Source of the DNA: Herminiimonas fonticola | Lineage (GTDB): Bacteria; Pseudomonadota; Gammaproteobacteria; Burkholderiales; Burkholderiaceae_D | DNA: 64,000 bases | Assembly (NCBI RefSeq): GCF_003293745.1 | Contig: NZ_PTLZ01000003.1 | Span: 124,001-188,000, forward strand | Direction: 5' to 3' | In this document: positions 17,896-26,011 of the stretch, one piece after another | How the letters are laid out: each line of letters starts with the position of its first letter | How positions within the stretch are numbered: position 1 is the stretch's first letter | Translations under genes and position numbers: made by a program | The notes under the pieces: generated by a model | What the model was told of the DNA's origin: nothing | Databases searched by the model: none | What the model saw: the letters and a program-made list of their open reading frames with translations, nothing else

Positions 17896-18037
17896 GCAAT
17901 TTTTTAATCGGGCTTGCCAGGACGAGTCAGCTTACGTCGGAATTTCGATGTCTGCAATCCTGCGACATGTTTGGATCTGCGTGGAGTGATGCCGAACTGC
18001 GTTATGATGCCAGCCAAAGAAAACTATGAGGTGACAT

Positions 18038-18628
18038 GTGAACTTGAAGATGAAAGAAAATTCGATCTTTGCCCTATTGCTGCGCGCGCAGTGGTGGGTG
18101 AGTGGCGGTATTGCATTACTCATCGCAATCATTGCCTCGGCTTTGATGCCGCGACAATACGCGGTGTACGGTATTTTTACCGGCATGCCGTTCATGATTG
18201 TCTGCATCATGGTGCTGTGGCGCAAACGCGGTGAACCCAGCGCTACCCGCGTGGCGGAAATCATGCAGGCAACGCGTGCGATGTCGTGGAAGGATTTTTC
18301 AGTAGAGATAGAGCGCGCATTGCTGCGTGATGGCTTTGAAGTAACCCGTATCGACCAGCCGCATGCAGATTTTTCCATTATCAGTGGTGGTCGCAAGGCG
18401 CTGGTCAGTTGCAAACGATGGAAAGCAGCGAGCAACGGTATCGAACCTTTGCGCGATTTGCATAATGCGGTGGAGGCGGGTGGTGCGGATTACTCGTTCT
18501 ATATTACTGCCGGCGAATTCACGCCAACTGCGATGCAGTTTGCGGTGGCTCACAAGATGCGTCTGGTGCACGGTGCCGGTCTCGCCAAACTGTTGCGCGA
18601 AATGACGGTGCTCAAGAGTAAAGGCTAG
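18038..18628 (+). CDS. Membrane-anchored Mrr-like restriction endonuclease-fold protein
   Basis: A 196-aa protein with two transmembrane helices (about 17-36 and 43-62) followed by a cytoplasmic Mrr_cat/PD-(D/E)XK-like domain. The nuclease-like signature is WKDFSVEIERALLRDGFEV, then ADFSIISGGRKALVSCKRWK (D and xxCxK in place of the usual D, QxK). The end YFITAGEFTP-like YSFYITAGEFTPTAMQFA is the usual fourth motif region. The start is GTG 18038, with GAGGTGA 6 bases upstream; an internal ATG at 18050 has no such site. No methylase or ATPase neighbours are present. Two-TM Mrr proteins are widespread; cleavage activity is not established from sequence. Confidence 0.82.
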   Translation: MNLKMKENSIFALLLRAQWWVSGGIALLIAIIASALMPRQYAVYGIFTGMPFMIVCIMVLWRKRGEPSATRVAEIMQATRAMSWKDFSVEIERALLRDGFEVTRIDQPHADFSIISGGRKALVSCKRWKAASNGIEPLRDLHNAVEAGGADYSFYITAGEFTPTAMQFAVAHKMRLVHGAGLAKLLREMTVLKSKG

Positions 18629-18690
18629 TTGTCTATACGCTGGATAGCTGCCGTCCATTGTATTGATTCAAAATGATTAACGATTGATTG

Positions 18691-18720
18691 AACCCGGCGT
18701 CCAGCCGGGTTTTTCATTTT
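18691..18720 (+). terminator. Intrinsic terminator after the Mrr-like gene
   Basis: AACCCGGC (18691-18698) pairs with GCCGGGTT (18704-18711) around a 5-nt loop. It is followed by TTTCATTTT. Confidence 0.85.
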
Positions 18721-18852
18721 GGGTAAGGAAAAAGTTGCGCCGGCTTGCATGAATGCAGCTCACGCGAAATAAAATAGATCATGTCGTGATATAATTATTG
18801 CTTTCATTTACATGCGATATCTGGCGCAAATCACGATATCGAGCTCTGCAAC

Positions 18853-19299
18853 ATGACAACTACTCCTGCGCTGGAACAAGCCGATTTTGAGGCTCTGTCC
18901 GAATTCCGATATCAACTGCGCCGCTTTTTGAAATTCAGCGAAGATGCCGCGCAAAGCGTTGGTCTGACCCCGCTGCATTACCTGGTTCTGCTGCATATCA
19001 AGGGTTTCCCGGGGCAGGATTGGGCGACGGTGGGCCAGTTGGCAGAGCGCTTGCAAATCCAGCATCACGGTGCAGTTGCGCTGGTATCGCGCTGTGAAAA
19101 AGCCGGCCTGGTGACACGTACGCCAGGTTTGGAAGACAGGCGCCAAGTGCGCGTCAAGCTGACTGCCGTCGGCGAAAAGCAGTTGCGCCATCTGGCGGAA
19201 TTGCATCGCAATGAATTGCGTTCCTTGTCGAATGTCTTCAAGGTGGCGCGCATTTCAGCCTTCAATGATAGCGGGAACGGGCGTGATCAGAACTCCTGA
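18853..19299 (+). CDS. MarR family transcriptional regulator
   Basis: Winged-helix regulator, 148 aa. The core is LTPLHYLVLLHIKGFPGQDW, then VGQLAERLQIQHHGAVALVSRCEKAGLV (HTH) and the wing TPGLEDRRQVRVKLTAVGEKQL, with the conserved D-R pair of MarR proteins. It lies 86 bases upstream of a ClC chloride transporter gene on the same strand, with no terminator between, so the two may share a transcript. The ribosome site is weak. Ligand unknown. Confidence 0.9.
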   Translation: MTTTPALEQADFEALSEFRYQLRRFLKFSEDAAQSVGLTPLHYLVLLHIKGFPGQDWATVGQLAERLQIQHHGAVALVSRCEKAGLVTRTPGLEDRRQVRVKLTAVGEKQLRHLAELHRNELRSLSNVFKVARISAFNDSGNGRDQNS

Positions 19300-19385
19300 G
19301 TTCGCTATCACTGCTTCCAAGGTATTCCCTGTCGCGTTTGCTGTACTTGAGCGTTACACAAACATTCAAACGAGCATTTTCCTTT

Positions 19386-21161
19386 ATGCAAACTCATAAA
19401 AATCATGGGCATCACGGTGCTCATCAGCGTGACTTTTCTTTCGATAAGCGGATTCTTCTTCTGTGTCTGATTGCTGTCGTGATTGGCGTGGTCAGTACAG
19501 TTGCGGCTTATATTTTGCTGAACTCTATTCATTTTTTTACCAATCTTTTCTTTTTTCAAACCTGGTCGTTTGAAGATCGTTCGCCGGCCGGCAATACCTT
19601 GGGTTTGTGGGTGATTGCAGTGCCGGTTGCGGGCGGGCTGATCGCTGGTTTGATTGCGCGTTACGGTTCGGACAAGGTGCGCGGCCACGGAATTCCGGAA
19701 GCAATCGAGGCGATTCTGTTTCGCAAAAGCCAGATGTCACCCAAGGTCGCGGTGCTCAAACCATTGACGTCCGGCATCGTGATCGGTAGCGGCGGCCCCT
19801 TCGGTGCGGAAGGCCCGATCATCATGACAGGCGGTGCAATCGGTTCCTTGATCGCACAGAATTTTTCCATGAGTGCGGCGGAGCGCAAGACCTTGCTGGT
19901 GGCTGGCGCGACTGCGGGCATGACGGCGGTATTCGGTACGCCGGTAGCGGCGGTGTTATTGGCGGTGGAATTGCTATTGTTTGAATGGCGGCCGCGTAGT
20001 TTGTTGCCGGTGATGCTGGCTTGTGCGGTGGCGGCTTTCTGCCGGCCTTTGCTGCTGGATACTGGCCCTTTGTTCCCGATTCATACTGCGCCTGTTGGTT
20101 TGGCTGCATTTGGGATTTGCATCGTTGCGGGTTTGTTGAGTGGTGCCTTGTCGGCGTTGATGTCGGTTTCGCTGTATCAGGTAGAAGACTGGTTTGGAAA
20201 ATTGCCGCTGCACTGGATGTGGTGGCCAGCCATAGGCGGCTTGGTGGTCGGCATAGGCGGCTACTTTGAACCGCGCGCATTGGGTGTGGGCTACGATGTG
20301 ATTTCGGATCTGTTGAATAACCGGATGTTGCTATCGGCCGCCTTGTCCTTGCTGGTAGTCAAAGCGGTGATCTGGGTTGTTGCACTTGGCTCCGGCACAT
20401 CGGGCGGTGTATTGGCGCCGCTGCTGATGTTGGGTGCTGGCCTGGGTGCTGTCATCTCAAGTTTGGTGCCGGGTAGCGATCCGACTTTGTGGCCCCTGGT
20501 GTGCATGGCGGCAGTTTTGGCTGGCGTGCTTGGCGCACCTTTGACTGCGGCGATTTTTGCGCTCGGTCTGACTGGTGATTTCAACGCTTTGCTGCCTTTG
20601 TTGCTGGCTACCGGTGTTTCTTACGGCTTCACGGTGTTGGTGATGCGTCGTTCCATCATGACGGAAAAAATCGCACGTAGAGGGCTGCACATTTATCGCG
20701 AATACAGCGTCGATCCGCAAGAGCGCGTGTTTGTACACGATGTGATGGCGACTGAGATGGTCAGTATCGCGGCATCTTTATCGCTGAAAGAGGTGGCGCA
20801 AGATTACTTCGGCAATGAGCAAAAGCATCGTAGTTTTCCAGTGGTGGACACGCGAAATGCGGCACAACAACGCTTGTTGGGTATGCTGGATAGAGAATCC
20901 TTGTTGAGCGGTTTGCACAAGCACGATGAAAATCAGACGGTTGCGACCTTGTTCGATGAGGCACCACATGTGGCTTTGGCGACAGAAACCTGTCAGGTTG
21001 TGAGCCGACGCATGGCGATCCAGCATGTAGAAAGATTGCCGGTGGTGACCGACAAGGAAACGCTGCACTTGATCGGCATCATCAGCCGCAGCGATCTGGT
21101 CAAGCCATCACATACGGTATTCCATGAAGAGCACGTCAGGGAGCGTTTGTTCAGCCGCTGA
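19386..21161 (+). CDS. ClC-type chloride channel/transporter with C-terminal CBS pair
   Basis: Membrane protein of about 591 aa. The N-terminal ClC domain (about 25-430) carries GSGGPFGAEGPI with the gating Glu at 142, VAAVLLAVELLLFEW (the internal proton-Glu region) and GTSGGVLAPLLMLGAGLG (central selectivity helix). The C-terminal part (about 460-590) has two CBS motifs (VMATEMVSIAASLSLKEVA, LPVVTDKETLHLIGIISRSDLV) that may bind nucleotides and gate transport. ATG 19386 (MQTHKNHGHHGAH) is preferred over an in-frame TTG at 19338. It follows the MarR gene and ends at a strong bidirectional terminator. Confidence 0.92.
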   Translation: MQTHKNHGHHGAHQRDFSFDKRILLLCLIAVVIGVVSTVAAYILLNSIHFFTNLFFFQTWSFEDRSPAGNTLGLWVIAVPVAGGLIAGLIARYGSDKVRGHGIPEAIEAILFRKSQMSPKVAVLKPLTSGIVIGSGGPFGAEGPIIMTGGAIGSLIAQNFSMSAAERKTLLVAGATAGMTAVFGTPVAAVLLAVELLLFEWRPRSLLPVMLACAVAAFCRPLLLDTGPLFPIHTAPVGLAAFGICIVAGLLSGALSALMSVSLYQVEDWFGKLPLHWMWWPAIGGLVVGIGGYFEPRALGVGYDVISDLLNNRMLLSAALSLLVVKAVIWVVALGSGTSGGVLAPLLMLGAGLGAVISSLVPGSDPTLWPLVCMAAVLAGVLGAPLTAAIFALGLTGDFNALLPLLLATGVSYGFTVLVMRRSIMTEKIARRGLHIYREYSVDPQERVFVHDVMATEMVSIAASLSLKEVAQDYFGNEQKHRSFPVVDTRNAAQQRLLGMLDRESLLSGLHKHDENQTVATLFDEAPHVALATETCQVVSRRMAIQHVERLPVVTDKETLHLIGIISRSDLVKPSHTVFHEEHVRERLFSR

Positions 21162-21193
21162 CGGGATGACGCGGACTGATCCAAGAGATAAAT

Positions 21194-21233
21194 AAAAAAA
21201 CGGTAGCAAGATTATTCTTGCTACCGTTTTTTT
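21194..21233. terminator. Bidirectional terminator between ClC and PAS genes
   Basis: AAAAAAACGGTAGCAAGA (21194-21211) and TCTTGCTACCGTTTTTTT (21216-21233) form an 18-bp perfect stem with a TTAT loop. It serves two converging transcripts. Confidence 0.93.
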
Positions 21234-21277
21234 ATAAGCGTTACTGCTTTGCGTTGTTACGCTGCTGCAGTTCCAGC

Positions 21278-21748
21278 TCAAGTTCCGGATTTTTCAGCCA
21301 AGGCTTTTTCCAGTTCGGCAACACGTACGCGTTGCGCCTTATCGTTGGCGAAGCGTTCGGTGATATCTCTGGCGACTGCCAGTGCTCCCAGGATTTTTCC
21401 TGCTTCATCGCGCACCATGCCGAAGCTCATGTCTATGTAAATCTGGCTACCGTCTTTGTGCATGGAACGGGTGGTCAACACCTTGTTGACGTACTTCATT
21501 TCGCCAGTGCTAACGGCGTGGTCGAAGCCTTTGTTATGCGCATCCAGCATACGTTCAGGGATGATGATATCCAGTGGGCCGCCGATGACATCCGCTGCCT
21601 CGTGACCGAAAATGCGTTCTGCACCGCTATTCCATATTTTGATCATGCCGGCAGGGTCGGCAAAAATGATTGCATCCGGTGCCTGATCGACGATCGCCTT
21701 GGATAAAGCCAGATCCAGATTGGTAGTACCTGTAGTGTTATTACTCAT
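21278..21748 (-). CDS. Stand-alone PAS domain protein
   Basis: A 156-aa cytoplasmic sensor with one PAS domain (about 18-125; VDQAPDAIIFADPAGMIKIWN, ERIFGHEAADVIG) and a PAC segment ending in GALAVARDITER. A short coiled-coil-like C-terminus (AQRVRVAELEKALAEK) follows, with no kinase, GGDEF or HTH output. It is similar to PAS modules that bind haem or FAD, but no ligand residue is certain. It lies 65 bases downstream of the HPP-CBS gene on the same strand and probably forms an operon with it. It presumably works through a partner protein. Confidence 0.85.
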   Translation of the reverse strand: MSNNTTGTTNLDLALSKAIVDQAPDAIIFADPAGMIKIWNSGAERIFGHEAADVIGGPLDIIIPERMLDAHNKGFDHAVSTGEMKYVNKVLTTRSMHKDGSQIYIDMSFGMVRDEAGKILGALAVARDITERFANDKAQRVRVAELEKALAEKSGT

Positions 21749-21813
21749 TCTTTAATCTCCTGTAATACATGCTGAATGCGTTCCGATAATGCCTTGGCAC
21801 GAATATGAACGTT

Positions 21814-22986
21814 TTAAATACCTTCGGCAAGGCCGTGTTCGAAAAGTGCTGCGATCATGTCGGTCTGCGAAATCATTCCAACCAATCGTCCTTGTCCATC
21901 GATCACCGGCATCTGGTGAACTTCAGAGTCGGACATCAGCGGTATCAGATCGACGATAGATTGATCGGCGTTGGCCGTGTAAACCTCTTTCGTCATGATC
22001 TGACCGACGACTTCATGCTTTTCCGTATGCGTCAGTTGAGAAGGGCGCAGCAAATTGGTCAGCCGTTGACCGAGTCCTTCATGCAGTTCGATTTCTGCAT
22101 GAAGCAAGAAGTCTGCCTTGGTCACGATCCCGATCACGCGTCTGCCTCTATCGATCACCGGCAAAGCAGTTAAATCGTGCGATTGAAATTCTGACCAGGC
22201 TTCGGCCAGTTCGGTGCCGAATTCAACACTGACGACGTCCTTGGACATGATGCTGGAACACTTCACTTCACCCATCCGGCGGCGATACGCCTGCATTTCT
22301 GTTTGCAGCATGATCGATTCAAGATCGGCGCGGCTGATATCGAGCACCTGGTTATAGCGTGTCAGTACGCTATCCAGATCACTAGGCGTAATACCGATGC
22401 GTTCGGTCGGCGGGACGTCTGTGGTGTTATGTTTGCTGCTGCGGTCGGGCTGTACGACATGCGGATAGCGACGTCCCGTTGCGTTATTGAAAAACAATGC
22501 AGTCAGCAAAAGCAGCAAGGAGTTGAGTGCAACCGGGATCAGTACAAAGCTGTAACCCATCGCATGCACGGCAGGTCCGCCCAGTACGGCGGTCAAGGCC
22601 ACCGCACCGCTAGGCGGATGAATACAGCGGAAGGCAAACATGGCACCGATTGCCACCGCTGCGGCGAGGCCGGCTGCCAGGATCGGTTCGCCTATCAGTT
22701 TGGCGCAACTTACACCAACGATTGCCGCAATAATATTGCCGCCCATGATGGACCACGGTTGTGCCAAAGGGCTGGCCGGTACCGCAAACAACAGCACGGA
22801 AGATGCTCCCATAGGTGCAATCAGCCACATCGCATGCACGTCTTTGCCAAGGAGAAGATAAGTAGTGAGACCGGTGATAACCAGACCAAATAATGCGCCT
22901 GAGCAGGCGCGCATTCTTTCATAACGATCGACGGAACCCGGTGCCGGGAAAAAACGGTACATCCACTGCCATTTCGATTGAACCAT
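21814..22986 (-). CDS. HPP family membrane protein with tandem CBS domains
   Basis: A 390-aa protein. The N-terminal HPP domain (about 20-165) has four hydrophobic helices and the signature RCIHPPSGAVALTAVLGG that names the family. The C-terminal half carries two CBS domains (KCSSIMSKDVVSVEFGTELAEA to GRRVIGIVTKADFLLH, and VGQIMTKEVYTANADQSIVDLI to GRLVGMISQTDMIAAL). HPP proteins have been implicated in nitrite transport in chloroplasts and cyanobacteria; the bacterial HPP-CBS type is not well characterised. It shares a transcript direction with the PAS gene downstream and converges on the ClC-CBS gene. Confidence 0.9.
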   Translation of the reverse strand: MVQSKWQWMYRFFPAPGSVDRYERMRACSGALFGLVITGLTTYLLLGKDVHAMWLIAPMGASSVLLFAVPASPLAQPWSIMGGNIIAAIVGVSCAKLIGEPILAAGLAAAVAIGAMFAFRCIHPPSGAVALTAVLGGPAVHAMGYSFVLIPVALNSLLLLLTALFFNNATGRRYPHVVQPDRSSKHNTTDVPPTERIGITPSDLDSVLTRYNQVLDISRADLESIMLQTEMQAYRRRMGEVKCSSIMSKDVVSVEFGTELAEAWSEFQSHDLTALPVIDRGRRVIGIVTKADFLLHAEIELHEGLGQRLTNLLRPSQLTHTEKHEVVGQIMTKEVYTANADQSIVDLIPLMSDSEVHQMPVIDGQGRLVGMISQTDMIAALFEHGLAEGI

Positions 22987-23475
22987 GCTGCCCCTAACAG
23001 ATTGCGGAATGTGCCATTACATCACAACGTGATACTGTGGAATGCTTCAGTCCCGTACAGCATCGTCGCGTATTGTCATGCGGATTATCATACGAACTCG
23101 ATAGTTTGCGTTTGATATTCCTGAGCAAATAAGACCTTGCTCTTCAAGAATGGAAGTTTAAATATGTTGCATTTCAAATGCAAGTATATTCGAAGCCTTG
23201 CTTCTCGATGGAAAAGCATTTCGATTTCCCTTCGACGGCGCATGAAACCTCGCTGCAGTCTTCGCCAGCATTATTTCGAAGTCTCATAATAAAAAAACAA
23301 TCGCCATGAGTCTGTAATTCTGTATCTTTAATACACGACTCAATACCATTGGTTAAAAACATTCATCTCAAGAATGATGGCGAAGAAATAAAATATCGCA
23401 TATAAAAATAAAGACCTGCCATCGTGTGCAGCCAGCGAATCAATCTGAATTGATCGTTTAAAAGGAAACCACCTG
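22987..23475. other. 490-bp intergenic region upstream of lldD and the HPP gene
   Basis: It separates two divergent genes. A Cys-containing 62-codon frame at 23174-23362 (-) is visible but weakly supported. The lldD-proximal part is AT-rich and holds an inverted repeat at 23439-23454. Confidence 0.5.
23439..23454 (+). promoter_or_regulatory. Inverted repeat ATCAAT-N4-ATTGAT before lldD
   Basis: ATCAAT (23439-23444) and ATTGAT (23449-23454) are exact inverted repeats 22 bases before the lldD start codon and just ahead of its ribosome site. It could be an operator, for instance for a lactate-responsive regulator; the protein that binds is unknown. Confidence 0.35.
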
Positions 23476-24621
23476 ATGTCCATCATCACCAATATTGAAG
23501 ATTTACGCGTACTGGCGCAAAAGCGCGTACCTCGCATGTTCTACGATTACGCCGATTCCGGTTCATGGACCGAATCGACTTATCGCGCCAACAGCAGTGA
23601 TTTTGCCAATATGAAGTTTCGTCAGCGGGTGGCGGTCGATATGTCCAATCGCACGTTGAAAACCACGATGGCCGGGCAGGATGTACATATGCCAGTGGCG
23701 ATTGCGCCTACAGGTTTGACCGGCATGCAGCATGCGGACGGCGAAATCCTCGCGGCCAAGGCTGCTGAAAAATTCGGGATTCCCTTCACGTTATCGACAA
23801 TGAGTATTTGTTCGATCGAGGACATTGCCGCGCATACCAGCAAGCCATTCTGGTTTCAGCTGTATGTGATGAAGGACCGCGCATTCATCGAGCGTTTGAT
23901 AGAACGCGCCAAGGTTGCCGGTTGTTCTGCGCTGGTGTTGACGCTGGATCTGCAGATATTGGGGCAGCGCCACAAGGATTTGAAGAACGGCTTGTCCGCA
24001 CCGCCGAAACTGACGCTGGCGAATATCGCCAACATGATGACCAAGCCGCGCTGGTGCATGGGCATGCTGGGTACCAAGCGTCGCGGCTTCGGCAATATCG
24101 TCGGCCATGCCAGCGATGTGTCGGATATGTCTTCGCTGTCGTCATGGACTTCGCAACAGTTCGATCCGGTTTTGTCGTGGAAAGACGTCGAATGGATCAA
24201 GAAGTGCTGGGGCGGCAAGTTGATCATCAAGGGCATCATGGATGCGGAAGATGCCAAGCTGGCAGTTGCCAGCGGTGCCGATGCATTGATCGTGTCGAAT
24301 CACGGTGGCCGTCAACTGGACGGAGCCTTGTCCAGCATCGCAGCATTGCCGAGTATCGTTGAAGCAGTCGGCGACCAGATCGAAGTGCATATGGATGGTG
24401 GCATCCGTTCCGGTCAGGATGTCATCAAGGCCTTGGCTTTGGGTGCGAAAGGTACGTATATCGGCCGTTCCTTCTTGTATGGTTTGGGTGCGATGGGCGA
24501 AGAGGGCGTGACCAAATGCCTGGAAATCATCGAGCGCGAGCTGGATCTGACGATGGCTTTTTGCGGTTTGACCGATGTGAAAAAGGTCGACAAGAAAATT
24601 CTGATTCCAGGTACGTACTAA
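23476..24621 (+). CDS. lldD: L-lactate dehydrogenase, FMN-dependent (LldD)
   Basis: FMN enzyme of the alpha-hydroxy-acid dehydrogenase family that oxidises L-lactate to pyruvate and passes electrons to the quinone pool. 381 aa, the normal length. The start MSIITNIEDLRVLAQKRVPR, the substrate loop YDYADSGSWTE, FMN contacts APTGLTGMQHADGE and LTLDLQILGQRHKD, and the active-site segment SNHGGRQLDGA with catalytic His276 and the following Arg are all present. AAAAGGAAA precedes ATG 23476. It is monocistronic, with a palindrome upstream and a perfect terminator downstream. No lactate permease or LldR lies nearby. Confidence 0.93.
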   Translation: MSIITNIEDLRVLAQKRVPRMFYDYADSGSWTESTYRANSSDFANMKFRQRVAVDMSNRTLKTTMAGQDVHMPVAIAPTGLTGMQHADGEILAAKAAEKFGIPFTLSTMSICSIEDIAAHTSKPFWFQLYVMKDRAFIERLIERAKVAGCSALVLTLDLQILGQRHKDLKNGLSAPPKLTLANIANMMTKPRWCMGMLGTKRRGFGNIVGHASDVSDMSSLSSWTSQQFDPVLSWKDVEWIKKCWGGKLIIKGIMDAEDAKLAVASGADALIVSNHGGRQLDGALSSIAALPSIVEAVGDQIEVHMDGGIRSGQDVIKALALGAKGTYIGRSFLYGLGAMGEEGVTKCLEIIERELDLTMAFCGLTDVKKVDKKILIPGTY

Positions 24622-24658
24622 TCGGAAGTAATTAAGCCAGTGCGATGAATCCGATGTA

Positions 24659-24700
24659 AGAATGAAAAAAGGCCGCACATGTGCGGCCTTTTTTCATTCT
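24659..24700. terminator. Perfect 42-bp palindromic terminator between lldD and imuA
   Basis: A 21-base arm repeats exactly on the other strand, with GC core GGCCGCAC / GTGCGGCC flanked by A6 and T6. It works in both directions for two converging genes. Confidence 0.93.
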
Positions 24701-24709
24701 GGAACTCTT

Positions 24710-25489
24710 CTAGGATAGCAGCGCTCGGCGATGCCGGGCGGCAGTTGCGGCAAGGGCAGAGTGGTTAACGCTATATGAAAGTTCACTGAAAACGGGTTTG
24801 CCGAGAACACGTGTCGCGAGCGGTTTGAGCAGTATTTCCGGAACCTCTAACGGCAAAATGATTGGTTCAAGGTGCACCGGGCCGCGACGCTTGATGATCT
24901 CTACCGAAAGTCGTCCGATAGCCAGCGGTTTGCAAAGCATGCGTAATGGTGCAGGCGAGGCCTGATCTTGCGCGTCTAGCGGGCGAAACAAAAACGTCAA
25001 TCCTTGCGTGCCGGCAGCCGCCAGTTGCAAGCGTCGCAAATGGTCGTCTCTTGCTTGCGGCAACCAGCACAGCAATGCACCGAAGCTGGCGCTTTTCAAG
25101 GCTTGTTCCACGGCCCAGATCTTGTCTGCCGGGTTGTCTACTTCTATCAGTGTGACTTTGCTCATGTCTATCCCCAACTCGCTCAGGCTTGTCGCGATTG
25201 CAAGATGCGTAGGGGCCAGTACCACCACGGCTTTGCCAGCTTCCGTGATGTGCGTCAGAGTTGATGCCAGCAAACGCAATTCACCGATGCCGGGATTGGC
25301 CAGCAGCAGTTCAGTCAAAACTGAAGGAGGCCAGCCGCCATGCGGCAACTGCTGATCCAGCTCGCGAGAGCCGGAAGAAATCGGCTTGGAGCGGTACGCC
25401 GCTACCTGATCGCTTAGCCAGATTGAATCTGGTCGCGACGCAAGAATGGACGAAGTGGAAAAAGGAAGAGCAGAAGCCAGTGCAGCCAT
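24710..25489 (-). CDS. imuA: ImuA, SOS mutagenesis accessory protein (RecA/SulA-like)
   Basis: Companion of ImuB and DnaE2 in damage-induced mutagenesis in many bacteria. The product is about 259 aa and matches the ImuA pattern: IWLSDQ near the start, SSGSRELDQQLPHGGWP, LTELLLANPGIGELRLL, AVEQALKSASFGALLCW, LRRLQLAAA and FRPLDAQDQASPAPLRM. I use ATG 25489 because GGAGG lies 5 bases upstream; an ATG at 25546 would start at the LexA box. A near-consensus LexA box lies about 60 bases ahead. The terminator follows 10 bases after the stop, so no imuB or dnaE2 is co-transcribed, which is unusual. Confidence 0.85.
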   Translation of the reverse strand: MAALASALPFSTSSILASRPDSIWLSDQVAAYRSKPISSGSRELDQQLPHGGWPPSVLTELLLANPGIGELRLLASTLTHITEAGKAVVVLAPTHLAIATSLSELGIDMSKVTLIEVDNPADKIWAVEQALKSASFGALLCWLPQARDDHLRRLQLAAAGTQGLTFLFRPLDAQDQASPAPLRMLCKPLAIGRLSVEIIKRRGPVHLEPIILPLEVPEILLKPLATRVLGKPVFSELSYSVNHSALAATAARHRRALLS

Positions 25490-25548
25490 AAAACCTCCAA
25501 AAGTACTGTTTGGGACAAAACGCCATTTGCTCAGGCGAGTTATCAATA

Positions 25549-25568
25549 TACTGTATATGCATACAGTA
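25549..25568 (-). promoter_or_regulatory. LexA (SOS) box of imuA
   Basis: TACTGTATATGCATACAGTA matches the E. coli LexA consensus (CTGT-N8-ACAG with AT-rich centre) and is nearly a perfect palindrome. It lies directly upstream of imuA, so DNA-damage induction is expected. Confidence 0.9.
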
Positions 25569-25658
25569 TAAAAGGTTTATTTGTATTTTTCAGCTTGGAC
25601 GATACATCTCTTGTCAGACTGCAAAGACGAGTGCTATTTTTTCTTGCCGTTTTTGGCC

Positions 25659-25967
25659 TTACCAAATCGTATAAGTCATGATGAACCCGGCCGACACCAT
25701 CGCCGTCAGTGCGACAGCGAACAAACCCTCGGCGATACGTGTCAGTAATTGAACAGTACGTTGGTGTTTGGTACGTAGCGCCCAGAAGACGCAATAAGTA
25801 CACAGCAGGAAAAACAGGGCGCTGATGACAAAGATATCGTCAACGACGGTGCCGCCAGTCGTTCGGCCCAATGTTGAGAAAAGAGTAGTGCCTGTGATGC
25901 AGAGGCCGGCCATGGTGCCGGAGGTTGAGAGCAGGTGGCGCAGCTCTTCGCGTGTGTTGTTGTCCAT
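25659..25967 (-). CDS. Small membrane protein of unknown function
   Basis: A 102-aa protein with three predicted transmembrane helices (about 16-35, 44-62 and 78-100). The N-terminus is hydrophilic (MDNNTREELRHLLSTSGTMAG). GGGGTGG precedes ATG 25967. No family was recognised with certainty; the helix pattern is like small DUF2721-type or ion-channel-like proteins. It stands between imuA and the MCE cassette on the same strand as both, with a 45-base gap to the lipoprotein gene, so it could be the last gene of the cassette. Function unknown. Confidence 0.7.
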   Translation of the reverse strand: MDNNTREELRHLLSTSGTMAGLCITGTTLFSTLGRTTGGTVVDDIFVISALFFLLCTYCVFWALRTKHQRTVQLLTRIAEGLFAVALTAMVSAGFIMTYTIW

Positions 25968-26011
25968 ATTCCACCCCAGTAATCGATCTGCTAATAACTC
26001 TGGCGGCAGCT

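Noticed and set aside
23174-23362. 62-codon Cys-containing frame (-) upstream of lldD
   Set aside because: The five Cys are notable, but the ribosome site is weak and it overlaps the expected lldD upstream region; no family resemblance. Not listed as a gene.
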